DNA from: Holosporales bacterium
GTDB taxonomy: Bacteria > Pseudomonadota > Alphaproteobacteria > RUG11792
Assembly (NCBI GenBank): GCA_031267075.1
Contig: JAIRZU010000039.1
Span: 1 to 50,965 of the forward strand
Length of the DNA: 50,965 nt
Direction of reading: 5' to 3'
Part shown: in pieces, positions 9,796-18,916 of the stretch
Layout of the letters: each line of letters starts with the position of its first letter
Position numbering within the stretch: position 1 is the stretch's first letter
Position numbers and translations under genes: made by a program
The notes under the pieces: model-generated
The model's input: the letters and a program-made list of their open reading frames with translations, nothing else
Told to the model about the DNA's origin: nothing
The model's database searches: none

Positions 9796-11223
9796 GTGGG
9801 TTGGCACAAGTTTAGAATGTTTGCAACGTGTACGTGTGATCGCCAGGTCATACACTTCATAGGGATTGGCGGGATTGGCATGAGCGGGATCGCAGAAATC
9901 ATGCAGTCGCTTGGGTATGTAGTTCAAGGAAGCGATAAGGCATCCTCGCAGAACATTGGTAGATTGGAAAAGATTGGAATCACAACGTTTCTGGAACACA
10001 ACAGCGAGAATGTGAAAAATGCAGATGTGGTGGTTTTCTCATCAGCTATCAGTCAGGACAACCCCGAGATTCTCAAGGCGAGAGAGCTAAAGATTCCATG
10101 TCTCTCGAGAGCTGAGATGCTATCACAAATAGTGAGATTCAAAAAGTCGATCGTGATCGCCGGCTCCCATGGAAAGACCACAGTAACTTCGATCTGCGCC
10201 ATGCTCCTCGAGATGGCTGCTTTCTCTCCGACAATCATAAACGGCGGGATTATCAATGCTTACAACACGAATGCCAAGCTCGGCTCCGGTGATTGGTCAG
10301 TGATAGAATCCGATGAGTCAGACGGTAGCTTCACGAGGTTTTTCCCGACGGTTGGGATAGTTACAAACATTGATCGAGAACACATCATGCACTACGGTTC
10401 CTTTGAAGCCTTGAAATCTGCATTCAGGGCGTTCATAGATAACCTGCCATTCTATGGGGCAGGGATAGTGTGTATCGACGATGAGAATGCTTTAGAGATT
10501 GCAAGTGAGGTAACTGACAGGAAGATTATAACATATGGGATACGCAATGTCAATGCGATGATTCGGGCTACCAACATCAACAAACACAAGGCAGGAACGA
10601 CATTCGATGTTGTGAGTGGTAATGTGATGATCCAAGGGGTTAGTATATCTCTGTTCGGCGATCACAACATACTGAACAGTCTGGCGGCTATCGGTGTGGC
10701 ACTTGAGCTCCAGATCGATATCGATATTATCAAGACAGCATTGGCTTCCTTCACCGGTGTGAACAGGAGGTTTACAGCAATCGGCACGATAGGAGGAGCA
10801 CTTGCTATAGACGACTACGCTCATCACCCAACTGAGATAAGAGCCCTCCTGAAAGCTGCCAGCCAGAGAACGGATGGGAGGATTGTGATCATATGTCAGC
10901 CCCATCGCGTGACCAGACTTAACACCCTCTTCACGGAATTTTGCGATTGTTTCGAGGATGCGGATGAGGTCATAATAGTTCCAATATACCAGGTGGCGGA
11001 TGCCGACCCAACGAAGCTTACATCTGATGATTTGTTCAAGGCGTTGCAACAGAGAGGTATGTCAGTAAGGTTTGCTCAGGACGAAGCCGGTGTTGAGGGG
11101 CTGCTTAGTTGCATGATCTCAACCAAAGCGCTTCAGGAGGGGGATGTTGTCTTGTTCTCAGGAGCTGGTGATATATCCGGGTGGGCACGCGCTATCGTCT
11201 CCAGGATAGGAAAGCCTCAATGA
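9796..11223 (+). CDS. murC: UDP-N-acetylmuramate--L-alanine ligase
   Basis: IHFIGIGGIGMSGIAEIM, GSHGKTTVTS, DYAHHPTEIRA. Confidence 0.96.
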   Translation: MGWHKFRMFATCTCDRQVIHFIGIGGIGMSGIAEIMQSLGYVVQGSDKASSQNIGRLEKIGITTFLEHNSENVKNADVVVFSSAISQDNPEILKARELKIPCLSRAEMLSQIVRFKKSIVIAGSHGKTTVTSICAMLLEMAAFSPTIINGGIINAYNTNAKLGSGDWSVIESDESDGSFTRFFPTVGIVTNIDREHIMHYGSFEALKSAFRAFIDNLPFYGAGIVCIDDENALEIASEVTDRKIITYGIRNVNAMIRATNINKHKAGTTFDVVSGNVMIQGVSISLFGDHNILNSLAAIGVALELQIDIDIIKTALASFTGVNRRFTAIGTIGGALAIDDYAHHPTEIRALLKAASQRTDGRIVIICQPHRVTRLNTLFTEFCDCFEDADEVIIVPIYQVADADPTKLTSDDLFKALQQRGMSVRFAQDEAGVEGLLSCMISTKALQEGDVVLFSGAGDISGWARAIVSRIGKPQ

Positions 11224-11504
11224 ATAAGTGGCTACTCGCGGCTGGTATTTTCGTGTGCAGTATGCTATTCTTTTTTTCTGGGGCCCTCACCGGCTACCTG
11301 ATCCACTCCAACTCCTCACCACAAGATACAGCTCAGAAGGAACCAAGGAGGCCATCTCCGTTACTCACAAACGCCCAGGCTACCCTCGGGAGAGTAGCCA
11401 CTCAGCGCATGTCTGGTGGGAGTACTAGAGTGCCATCCTCCGCAGCCATAGATCGCTCAAGATCATATGGCCCCATAGCAACGGGCAGCATGGCCACTCC
11501 CTGA
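11221..11504 (+). CDS. Small exported/membrane hypothetical protein
   Basis: MNKWLLAAGIFVCSMLFFFSGALTGYLIHSNSSPQ...; start overlaps the murC stop. Confidence 0.45.
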
Positions 11505-11561
11505 TCTGGGCTATTGAGGAGGAGGTGGAGAGCGATATCGTTACAGAAAGCAAATTATGTC

Positions 11562-11590
11562 TTGACTTGCGTGTGCAGTATTTGTTACAC
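11562..11590 (+). promoter_or_regulatory. sigma70-like promoter (TTGACT-N17-TTACAC)
   Basis: Upstream of the 11628 start; the same arrangement (TTGACT-N18-TAATAT) precedes the 49928 gene with a similar 5'UTR. Confidence 0.55.
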
Positions 11591-11627
11591 TGCCCCCAGT
11601 AAGAAAAAACAATATGGGGTATCAATT

Positions 11628-12794
11628 ATGGAAGCTAAGATAAGAGTGCTCTCAGCCGGGCTGCTAACAGCCCTCATGGCTATAGCCACAAACTGCTATG
11701 CAACTGAATCGGTTTCTTTCGCTCCCGGGTATGTTCCTGAAGAAGGGGACCGGAAGGTATATAGAGGCTACACACCAGACACGGCGAGATGGGTAGCGGG
11801 CTTCAGCCTTAAAGAAGTAGATGGAACGCAGGTTGCCACACGTGATGAGGAATGGCTAACTCAAATGCTTGGGCACGAATTAGAAGAAACGAAAGATTGG
11901 AAAAGAATAGAAACGCCTAAGGCGTATCCTGGGCCGGTACGCACAGTACTAGGTGAATTTTTCGTTCACCCATCGGCACTTCCCAATATGCCTGAATTTG
12001 GAGAATTACTAACAGAAATATACCGTTCACGCGTTGGTCAACTTTTGATTGACGAGCTTGCTGGAGCGATCGATCACGCGCACCAAAATGACAACACTCT
12101 CCCGAATGGCGAAGTTCTGCGCGGACTTTACTTCACATCAGACCCAGCTTCGTGTAAACACATCAGAGCGGTTAGACAACGGTTGCCAGGGCTGGATCCG
12201 TCACAGCATAGGAGATTTACAACATCCCTGGAGATGGGAGATCACTCTACCATTTGCATGATGTGTATCCCGCACATTTCCGGGTTCGAAAACAATATGT
12301 ATGTCGATCAGCAAAACGAGATACACGTACACCCGATGGATCGGGCCGAGATACTATTCCACGAGCTAATACATATGTGGCAATACGTAGTAGATCGGCG
12401 TACACCAGAGGAACGCGAAACATCACTGCAAGCATGGAGCCGAGCGCTCGGCGTAGATGAGGAAACACTCAGAACCGTAATGTCACAGAGCATCGAAATC
12501 GAGGCTGTGTATGGGCTGCCAGATGGGAGTCTTCCTTCGCAAGCGGCCTACTCTCTCGAGCGAGACGGGACAGCCGTGGTACAGTATAGTACGAGGGGAG
12601 GAATACTGCCTGGATGCATAGTTGACGCCGACGGAAATCCCGTGAACGAACTGGATTTCGCAGAACTTATGCAGCTCGCCATGCAAGCAGCCGATGATGG
12701 AAGGCCTTTTAGACTGAAGGAGAGAAGTCCACTGCATACACTCCATCAGCTGATCCAATCCCTCCTCGGAGTCGACGGGCCTCCTGCTAGTTGA
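11628..12794 (+). CDS. Secreted protein with zincin motif HELIH (putative metalloprotease/effector)
   Basis: Signal peptide MEAKIRVLSAGLLTALMAIATNCYA; EILFHELIHMWQYVVDRR (HELIH at 12360-12374). Confidence 0.65.
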   Translation: MEAKIRVLSAGLLTALMAIATNCYATESVSFAPGYVPEEGDRKVYRGYTPDTARWVAGFSLKEVDGTQVATRDEEWLTQMLGHELEETKDWKRIETPKAYPGPVRTVLGEFFVHPSALPNMPEFGELLTEIYRSRVGQLLIDELAGAIDHAHQNDNTLPNGEVLRGLYFTSDPASCKHIRAVRQRLPGLDPSQHRRFTTSLEMGDHSTICMMCIPHISGFENNMYVDQQNEIHVHPMDRAEILFHELIHMWQYVVDRRTPEERETSLQAWSRALGVDEETLRTVMSQSIEIEAVYGLPDGSLPSQAAYSLERDGTAVVQYSTRGGILPGCIVDADGNPVNELDFAELMQLAMQAADDGRPFRLKERSPLHTLHQLIQSLLGVDGPPAS

Positions 12795-12942
12795 TCCACG
12801 GAGATGTGGTTGTGGGCTACCAAGTATCTTTTTGCAATGCACTGATTGTGGAGAGTTAGGGGAGGAGGCCCACCGCAAGTTCGGACTCCCCAATTGGGCA
12901 TTGCTGTGGTGGAATGCGGGGAGAAAGAAGGGGCGAAATGTG

Positions 12943-12990
12943 TTATCCCCCAAAAATGTGGATAACTCCGTGGATAATTTTTTTTTTCAT
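12943..12990 (+). promoter_or_regulatory. DnaA-box-like cluster next to an AT-rich region (candidate origin)
   Basis: TTATCCCCC (12943), TGTGGATAA (12957), CGTGGATAA (12969), then T10; about 600 bp without a convincing CDS. Confidence 0.4.
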
Positions 12991-13395
12991 CATTTGCGAC
13001 GGCATTATACACTGCATCCACCGTCTTTGTGCAATTTTTGCGCGCCTCTCAAACCCCTTGGAAATACAGCGTTTTTTGAGAATTTCTTTAATTTCTGAAA
13101 AATAGTTACGTGGCACATTTTCTCAATCATTACCCCAACATAGCTATCGATAAATTGTTGATATTTTTCTGTTTTTTGTCATAAAACGACAGCCACCTCT
13201 CATGGCTTCCACAGTCCATCTTCTGTAGTGCCAGCATTACAACGTGCATCAGATGAAGAGTTTCTGTAAGCAGAGAGCTACAAATGATTGTATCAAATGC
13301 AGCCCCTGCTTAACATAGCTGTTGGTTGGTTTAAGGTGTAGGTCAGAGGTGTGGTGTTGCTGGAATGTACGGTTATTGAGTAGGGGATGTGAGCA

Positions 13396-14560
13396 TTACC
13401 AAGTTCTGCCGGCATCTAAGGCTTCGTCGCTCGGCGGCTTGTATCGCGTGTAGTGGACATATTCCATGGGATTCGCTTCATCCCTGACCTCCTGCCTGAT
13501 AGCGTCTATGATCGCTTTGGCCTTTGCTGCTCCCTGTGCGTGATCTTCCGTCCCGTCGCCCCATAGGGCTCCGTCAGGAGTGTATGTTACACTGGGATCA
13601 GTTTTGCACAGAGCAATTGTGAACTCGGCTTGTAGCGTAATTGGCTTCAACATAATCTCAAGTATCCCTTCGGTAAGGTACGAATGGTAAGAGTCTCCTG
13701 TTGTGAGGTAGTGGCTGTTTGTTTTGTTTCCCGCCTTCCGCCAGTAGTGATGTCCGTTTGCATTCACGATTGGCCCGGATGCGAGCTCACTTTCTATGGG
13801 TTCGTTTGGTGATGGTACACTCCGGGTCCTGATGGCATGTACATACACTCGTCCGCAGAGCTCGTTACCTGGATGGGAAGCCCACCACTGCCAGCATCCT
13901 CTCTGATATGCTACTAGTCCCCTGTTTGCGGCTTCTTCGTAGTTCTCTAGGATTATTCCTACCGCCATGTTTTCTAGGCCAATTGGGAGGCGTACAACCC
14001 CTAGCATCTCGTCGATGAGCGTATATGCTAGCTGCTTGTAGAGTTGTCTGGCCAGAAGATGTTCGATCCCTGGATCCGTCTGTTGTTGCCCTGATCCTCC
14101 AGCGTTTGAAGTGAGCTGCTCAACAGCCGTTTCGAGTGCTGCTATTCTTCTGCTCAGACTCTCTAGCTCAGAATTACCATTCCCATCTATCGCTAGCCTG
14201 ATGTCATCTATTCTCTTGCCTATCCCACTTGTTTCGTCGGTCAGTGTACTGCTTATCTCATCTACCTTCCCTACTAACCCAATATCTGCATCCTCTTCCT
14301 CACCAGATGAACCAAGTAGTATGGTTGTGATGCTTTGGGTTGCTGCTGTTAGGGAGGTATTTAGTTGGGATAGTAGTTCGGTGTTCTGATCAGTCAGTGC
14401 AGTTTGGGTATCATTGATTGCTTTGAGTGTTGCTCTTAGTGTACCAAAGAGTGTTACCTGTTTATCTCCAACTGAGAACTCTCTCTCTCTCTCTAGAACT
14501 CCAGGCCTCACAGGCTATTAGTCCTAGAATGAGTGTTGATGTTACAAGTTTGCTTTTCAT
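13396..14560 (-). CDS. Exported coiled-coil protein, paralog 2 of the MK(N/S)KLVT-leader family; leader out of frame across (AG)8
   Basis: ORF 13396..14511; leader ATG at 14560 MKSKLVTSTLILGLIACEAWSSRERER... nearly identical to paralog 1. Confidence 0.68.
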
Positions 14561-14648
14561 TAGGATTCCTCCCCTTAGAGGATAAAGATTTCTATAAGTA
14601 TGCTACCTGAAAAAGGTTACGATTTAGTTAACGGATGAGATTTTTTTG

Positions 14649-14675
14649 CACATGGGCGTAAAAATAATTTGCACC
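14649..14675 (+). repeat. Dispersed motif CACATGGGCGTAAAAATAATTTGCACC
   Basis: Similar copies at 18800, 30481, 35493, 40849, 43752 and 45962. Confidence 0.75.
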
Positions 14676-14814
14676 CTATGTACGAGTGAAGTAGCCTTAA
14701 AACATGGCTGGTGAGAGCGGCTTGCGAATTGAGATGACTGCATTTGACAGAATGGAGAAATTGTAGGACACTGTTGTATAGCAGCGTTAGCGTGCGAAAG
14801 ATAGGATAGCAGAC

Positions 14815-15672
14815 GTGAGTTGGATTAGTGATGTTGTGGCTCCAAAGCTGAAGGCGTTTATGGGGAGCAGTTCATCTATCAAGAGTGATTCTTGGACTAA
14901 GTGTCCTGAGTGCGATCGTATGATCTGCACAAACGAGCTCCGCGATAATTCGATGGTGTGTGTCTACTGCTCGCATCATTTTCAGATTTCAGCTCAGGAT
15001 AGGTTTAAGGCAATTTTCGATGACGGGGTTTATCAGAACATAGACAGTGTGAGGGTCAAGGATGATCCCATAAAATTCAAGGATGTAAAAAAATACTCAG
15101 ACAGATTGAAGGAGGCCCGCAGCAAAACTGGAATGAACGATTGCGTTTCCATAGCACGTGGGCAAATCGGCGGGCAGCCAGCTGTTGTGTTCGTAATGAA
15201 TTTCGGATTCATAGGTGGGTCGATGGGATTGGCTTTTGGGAAGTCATTTTCAAAGGCCGTTGATCTCGCGATTGAAAGTCAGGCAGCCCTCATTGGATTC
15301 ACAGCATCAGGTGGCGCTAGGATGCAGGAAGGAATATTCTCACTGATGCAAATGCCAGCTACTGTGGCGTCGGTATGCGAGTTAAGGGAGGCTGGCTTAC
15401 CATACATCAACGTCTTCACAAATCCAACGACTGGCGGAGTTCTCGCATCGTTCGCCTCTCTCGGTGATATCCTCATTGCAGAACCGAAAGCGCTGATTGG
15501 CTTTGCAGGGGCGAGAGTGATTGAAAAGACGATAAAGAGCAAACTGCCCGAGGGCTTCCAGAGGTCTGAATTTTTGCTGAAACATGGTATGATAGATATG
15601 ATTGTTCACAGGCACGACATGGCCTCCAGGTTGAAAATGATCCTCAGTTATATAGGGAAGCAGGTAGCGTGA
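14815..15672 (+). CDS. accD: Acetyl-CoA carboxylase carboxyltransferase beta subunit
   Basis: Zn ribbon CPECDRMICTNELRDNSMVCVYC; SGGARMQEGIFSLMQM; NPTTGGVLASFASLGDI. Confidence 0.95.
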   Translation: MSWISDVVAPKLKAFMGSSSSIKSDSWTKCPECDRMICTNELRDNSMVCVYCSHHFQISAQDRFKAIFDDGVYQNIDSVRVKDDPIKFKDVKKYSDRLKEARSKTGMNDCVSIARGQIGGQPAVVFVMNFGFIGGSMGLAFGKSFSKAVDLAIESQAALIGFTASGGARMQEGIFSLMQMPATVASVCELREAGLPYINVFTNPTTGGVLASFASLGDILIAEPKALIGFAGARVIEKTIKSKLPEGFQRSEFLLKHGMIDMIVHRHDMASRLKMILSYIGKQVA

Positions 15673-16124
15673 TATTTGAATCAATTGCCATCGCCGCGGA
15701 TCATAGGGGGTATAGGCTCAAGCAGGGCATCATCAAGCACATTACAATTACCGGCTACCAAGTTACTGACTATGGACCAGACACTGACAGCGTCCCAGTA
15801 GACTACCCAGATTACGCGGGGTTTGTTTCAACGCATGTCCGGGAGCATCCTGGATCGTTTGGGATCCTGGTATGTAACTCTGGGGTTGGCATGGCGATAG
15901 CCGCCAACAAGCTTCACGGTATCCGTGCTGTTTTTTGCGATCGGTTAGACATCGCGAAAGTATCACGTGAGCATAACGATGCAAACATCATCTGCTTCGG
16001 CTCAGCATTCACGACAGTTGAACGCGCTATGCGATACATCAAGATATTCTCGACGACTGCGCCGTTGCCAGAGGAAAGGTATGATAACAGGATCAGGAAG
16101 ATAGACAAGATGTCTGGAGCCTGA
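15669..16124 (+). CDS. rpiB: Ribose-5-phosphate isomerase B
   Basis: IAADHRGYRLKQGI; VCNSGVGMAIAANKLHGIRA. Confidence 0.92.
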   Translation: MIFESIAIAADHRGYRLKQGIIKHITITGYQVTDYGPDTDSVPVDYPDYAGFVSTHVREHPGSFGILVCNSGVGMAIAANKLHGIRAVFCDRLDIAKVSREHNDANIICFGSAFTTVERAMRYIKIFSTTAPLPEERYDNRIRKIDKMSGA

Positions 16125-16137
16125 TGTTAATGATGTC

Positions 16138-17244
16138 GTGAGTAAGATGCCGTTCAACATACTCTTCCGATACATCTTCAAGAAGCTGCTAACGTCGTTT
16201 TGTATCATCACTCCCATCGTCGTAATGATGATATGGGTGTCGATCTCCGTTAGGTATGTCGAGTTGATTGCGTCGGATGGAATCACCATCACTATGCTCT
16301 TTAAACTAATTGCCTGCCTACTACCCGGAATGATTGGCGTCATTTTACCGATGTGTACGCTGATTGCGACAATCGCCTGCCTCCACAAAATGCGAAACGA
16401 TAACGAGCTGATAATCATAATGACATCTACTGGAAATGAGATCAACATCCTGTCTCCAATAATAGTTTTTTCGCTACTGGTATCGATGGCGGAGTTCCAT
16501 CTTCAAACCGTCATATCTCCTCATGCCTACGGGAGATTCGAGACCATTCAAAAAAAAGTGAAAGGCCAAATATCGATGTCTATCGTGAAGACGAGAACGT
16601 TCAACGTCATAGGGAGCTCGGTTATCTATATCGGAGATAGAAAGCGCTCATCCTTGGAGGACGTGTTTATCTCATACATACCTAAGGAGGAGAATCAGAA
16701 TGCCAACGTCAACATCATCACCGCCAAAAAGGGAACCATGTACGTGGATAAAAATGAGAGCTATTTCATAATGCTGGAGGAGGGGTGCAGGCAGGAACTC
16801 AAGAGAGACAACACCGTGGTATCCTCCCTGAAATTCAAAAACTTCTCATATGACATAACGCCATTTTTGAAGAGGTTTCACTACAGCACGAACAAGCCGG
16901 GTACCAAGACACAGGCAGAGCTAATGCGCACCGTTGCCACAACCAGCGATCCAGAATTTAAACGAAACTGCCTTTCGGAGTACCACTACAGAATCCTCTC
17001 GCCGTTCATCGTGATTATCAATGCTATGATCGTTATCCTTCTTATGATGAGACCGGAGGAAAGGGGGCGTGGTAGGTTTGGAGCTTTGAAGTGTCTCTCG
17101 CTTGGAACTCTAACTCAGATATGTTTCCTGATAGCAAAGAACGTTACAACTAGATCTAGCAACTTCACCGTGATCAACTACATCGCCACCGGCATCGTAA
17201 TCGCCATCTTGGGAGCGCACCTTGTCAGGAGAAATTATAAATGA
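16138..17244 (+). CDS. lptF: LPS export permease LptF (YjgP family)
   Basis: NILFRYIFKKLLTSFCIITPIVVMMIWVSISVRYVELIASDG; paired with lptG. Confidence 0.85.
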   Translation: MSKMPFNILFRYIFKKLLTSFCIITPIVVMMIWVSISVRYVELIASDGITITMLFKLIACLLPGMIGVILPMCTLIATIACLHKMRNDNELIIIMTSTGNEINILSPIIVFSLLVSMAEFHLQTVISPHAYGRFETIQKKVKGQISMSIVKTRTFNVIGSSVIYIGDRKRSSLEDVFISYIPKEENQNANVNIITAKKGTMYVDKNESYFIMLEEGCRQELKRDNTVVSSLKFKNFSYDITPFLKRFHYSTNKPGTKTQAELMRTVATTSDPEFKRNCLSEYHYRILSPFIVIINAMIVILLMMRPEERGRGRFGALKCLSLGTLTQICFLIAKNVTTRSSNFTVINYIATGIVIAILGAHLVRRNYK

Positions 17245-18347
17245 GATTCACAGGCATCCTCTCGCGTTACATCATCAAGTCGTTCTTCAAGTCTTTCGCT
17301 ACGGTGATCGTTTGCTTCGTGTTCACTATAGCGATCCTGGAGCTGATGGAGGTGGTACGCAGGTGCTTCTCAAACAGCCTTCATGTGCCTCTCATGACAC
17401 TCTTGAAGCTAACCGCCCATCACACAGCAATAAGTGTTTTTTCCTTTTGTCCGTTCACAGTGTTTTTAGCATCGATTCTGTTCTTCACAACGATGCACTG
17501 GAAGCTGGAGTTAACGGCAATGAGGACGATGGGAGCTACGACGTTCGACATACTGAAGTCGCTACTGATTGGGGCTGCATTGCTTGGTGCTTTCTACATC
17601 ACCGTCCTTGACTTGATTTCTGCACACTCAATCAATGAGGTAGCGCTGCTCGACACTGCGATCAAAGCTAAATTCCGCCAGCCGCAGGATAACTGCCTAG
17701 CGGTCACTAACAGTGGGATCTGGCTAAGAGATGTGTGTGACCAGAAGTCGTACATAATAAACGCATCCTCATTTGACATCTCCCAAAAAACGTTTTCAAA
17801 CTTTAGGCTGTTTGAGTTCAATGAGCATAGCGAGCTGGTGCAGTCCGTATATTCCGCATCCGCTAAAATCCTAAACGGGCAGTGGGTGCTTAGCAAAGCA
17901 ACAATAGCAACCGCCAGTGGTCAGGGAGAAACCTTGGATCAGATGAAAATCGACACCACAGTCAGCGTTTCCAAAATTGACAAGATGAAGGCGAACCCGG
18001 CAGGGATATCGTTTTGGAGTATGGGGAAGTACATTGATGCACTGGAGCACACTGGGCTTTCCGGTGCTGGATATAGGATCCACTGGTTCGTCAGGTTATC
18101 ATCAATCCTACAGATGTTCGCTTTCATCATCCTGGCTACTGCCATGTGCAGGAATCACAACATAAGGAACTCCAGGAGATACGCCATAAAAGTAGCTGCC
18201 CTGGTAGCGGTGGCATTCCCGATATACTTCCTCAACAACGTTATGGTAGCTCTCGGAGCACACGGCAGATTACCAGGGCAAATCGCAACCTGTATCGTGC
18301 CGCTATTCACAATGCTAACCGGCATACTGCTATTGGTAAGGAGATAG
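17241..18347 (+). CDS. lptG: LPS export permease LptG (YjgQ family)
   Basis: ILSRYIIKSFFKSFATVIVCFVFTIAILELMEVVRR; TM topology and pairing with lptF. Confidence 0.85.
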   Translation: MRFTGILSRYIIKSFFKSFATVIVCFVFTIAILELMEVVRRCFSNSLHVPLMTLLKLTAHHTAISVFSFCPFTVFLASILFFTTMHWKLELTAMRTMGATTFDILKSLLIGAALLGAFYITVLDLISAHSINEVALLDTAIKAKFRQPQDNCLAVTNSGIWLRDVCDQKSYIINASSFDISQKTFSNFRLFEFNEHSELVQSVYSASAKILNGQWVLSKATIATASGQGETLDQMKIDTTVSVSKIDKMKANPAGISFWSMGKYIDALEHTGLSGAGYRIHWFVRLSSILQMFAFIILATAMCRNHNIRNSRRYAIKVAALVAVAFPIYFLNNVMVALGAHGRLPGQIATCIVPLFTMLTGILLLVRR

Positions 18348-18707
18348 CTTTCCGTCCATTATCCGCTGGCGTACTTCAGTTTTTACGGCACCGTTTCCAA
18401 ATCTATCCAACGTGCACACCATATCTGAATACGGCATGGTTTGGATTATCCTGTTTATCAATCCCGGCATTCCCATCACAAATTCCACTGCTTGTTCCAG
18501 TTTCAAATCATACTCCCTGGAGGATGGATTGAGCTTATTGAGCTTCGCCAGCACTCTGCTCAGAGGATCTAGTTCTTCTGAAAGCACTTCAGCAGTACCA
18601 GTACTATCGTTACTTTCTGAAGGTGGATACATAGGCGGTGAGTTATCACTCCCAAGACACCCCTCGCTACTACACAGCGCACCAGCTATCAAGATTATCC
18701 TTTTCAT
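18330..18707 (-). CDS. Hypothetical exported protein
   Basis: MKRIILIAGALCSSEGCLGSDNSPP...; convergent 18-nt overlap with lptG. Confidence 0.5.
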   Translation of the reverse strand: MKRIILIAGALCSSEGCLGSDNSPPMYPPSESNDSTGTAEVLSEELDPLSRVLAKLNKLNPSSREYDLKLEQAVEFVMGMPGLINRIIQTMPYSDMVCTLDRFGNGAVKTEVRQRIMDGKLSPYQ

Positions 18708-18799
18708 ACCTAGCTCCCTGATAAGTGCCGTCTGGGAGGAAGCTCATCCTCCCCTCTAGTATCAGCCTACCACGGAGCTATGAAAGGAGCAAAGCGGAA

Positions 18800-18813
18800 T
18801 TTACGCCCATGTG
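18800..18813 (-). repeat. Dispersed motif copy (CACATGGGCGTAAA on minus strand)
   Basis: TTTACGCCCATGTG on plus strand. Confidence 0.6.
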
Positions 18814-18916
18814 AAGATTCAAGAGTGACTCACGTCGCTGGGCGTGGTACACTGGATCCAAATCCTAACTGACCAAGGCGTCTCTATATGATTCGCTGCA
18901 ACCACACGAGGACTTA

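Noticed and set aside
10492-11049. 185-aa minus-strand ORF inside murC
   Set aside because: Antisense to a clear murC; shadow ORF.
12483-12953. 156-aa minus-strand ORF overlapping the metalloprotease-like gene
   Set aside because: Antisense, no signal or motif; the plus-strand ORF has promoter, signal peptide and HELIH.
13200-13395. tRNA or small RNA in the long non-coding interval
   Set aside because: No cloverleaf-compatible arms or conserved TPsiC-like box found by eye; no tRNA could be supported in the window.
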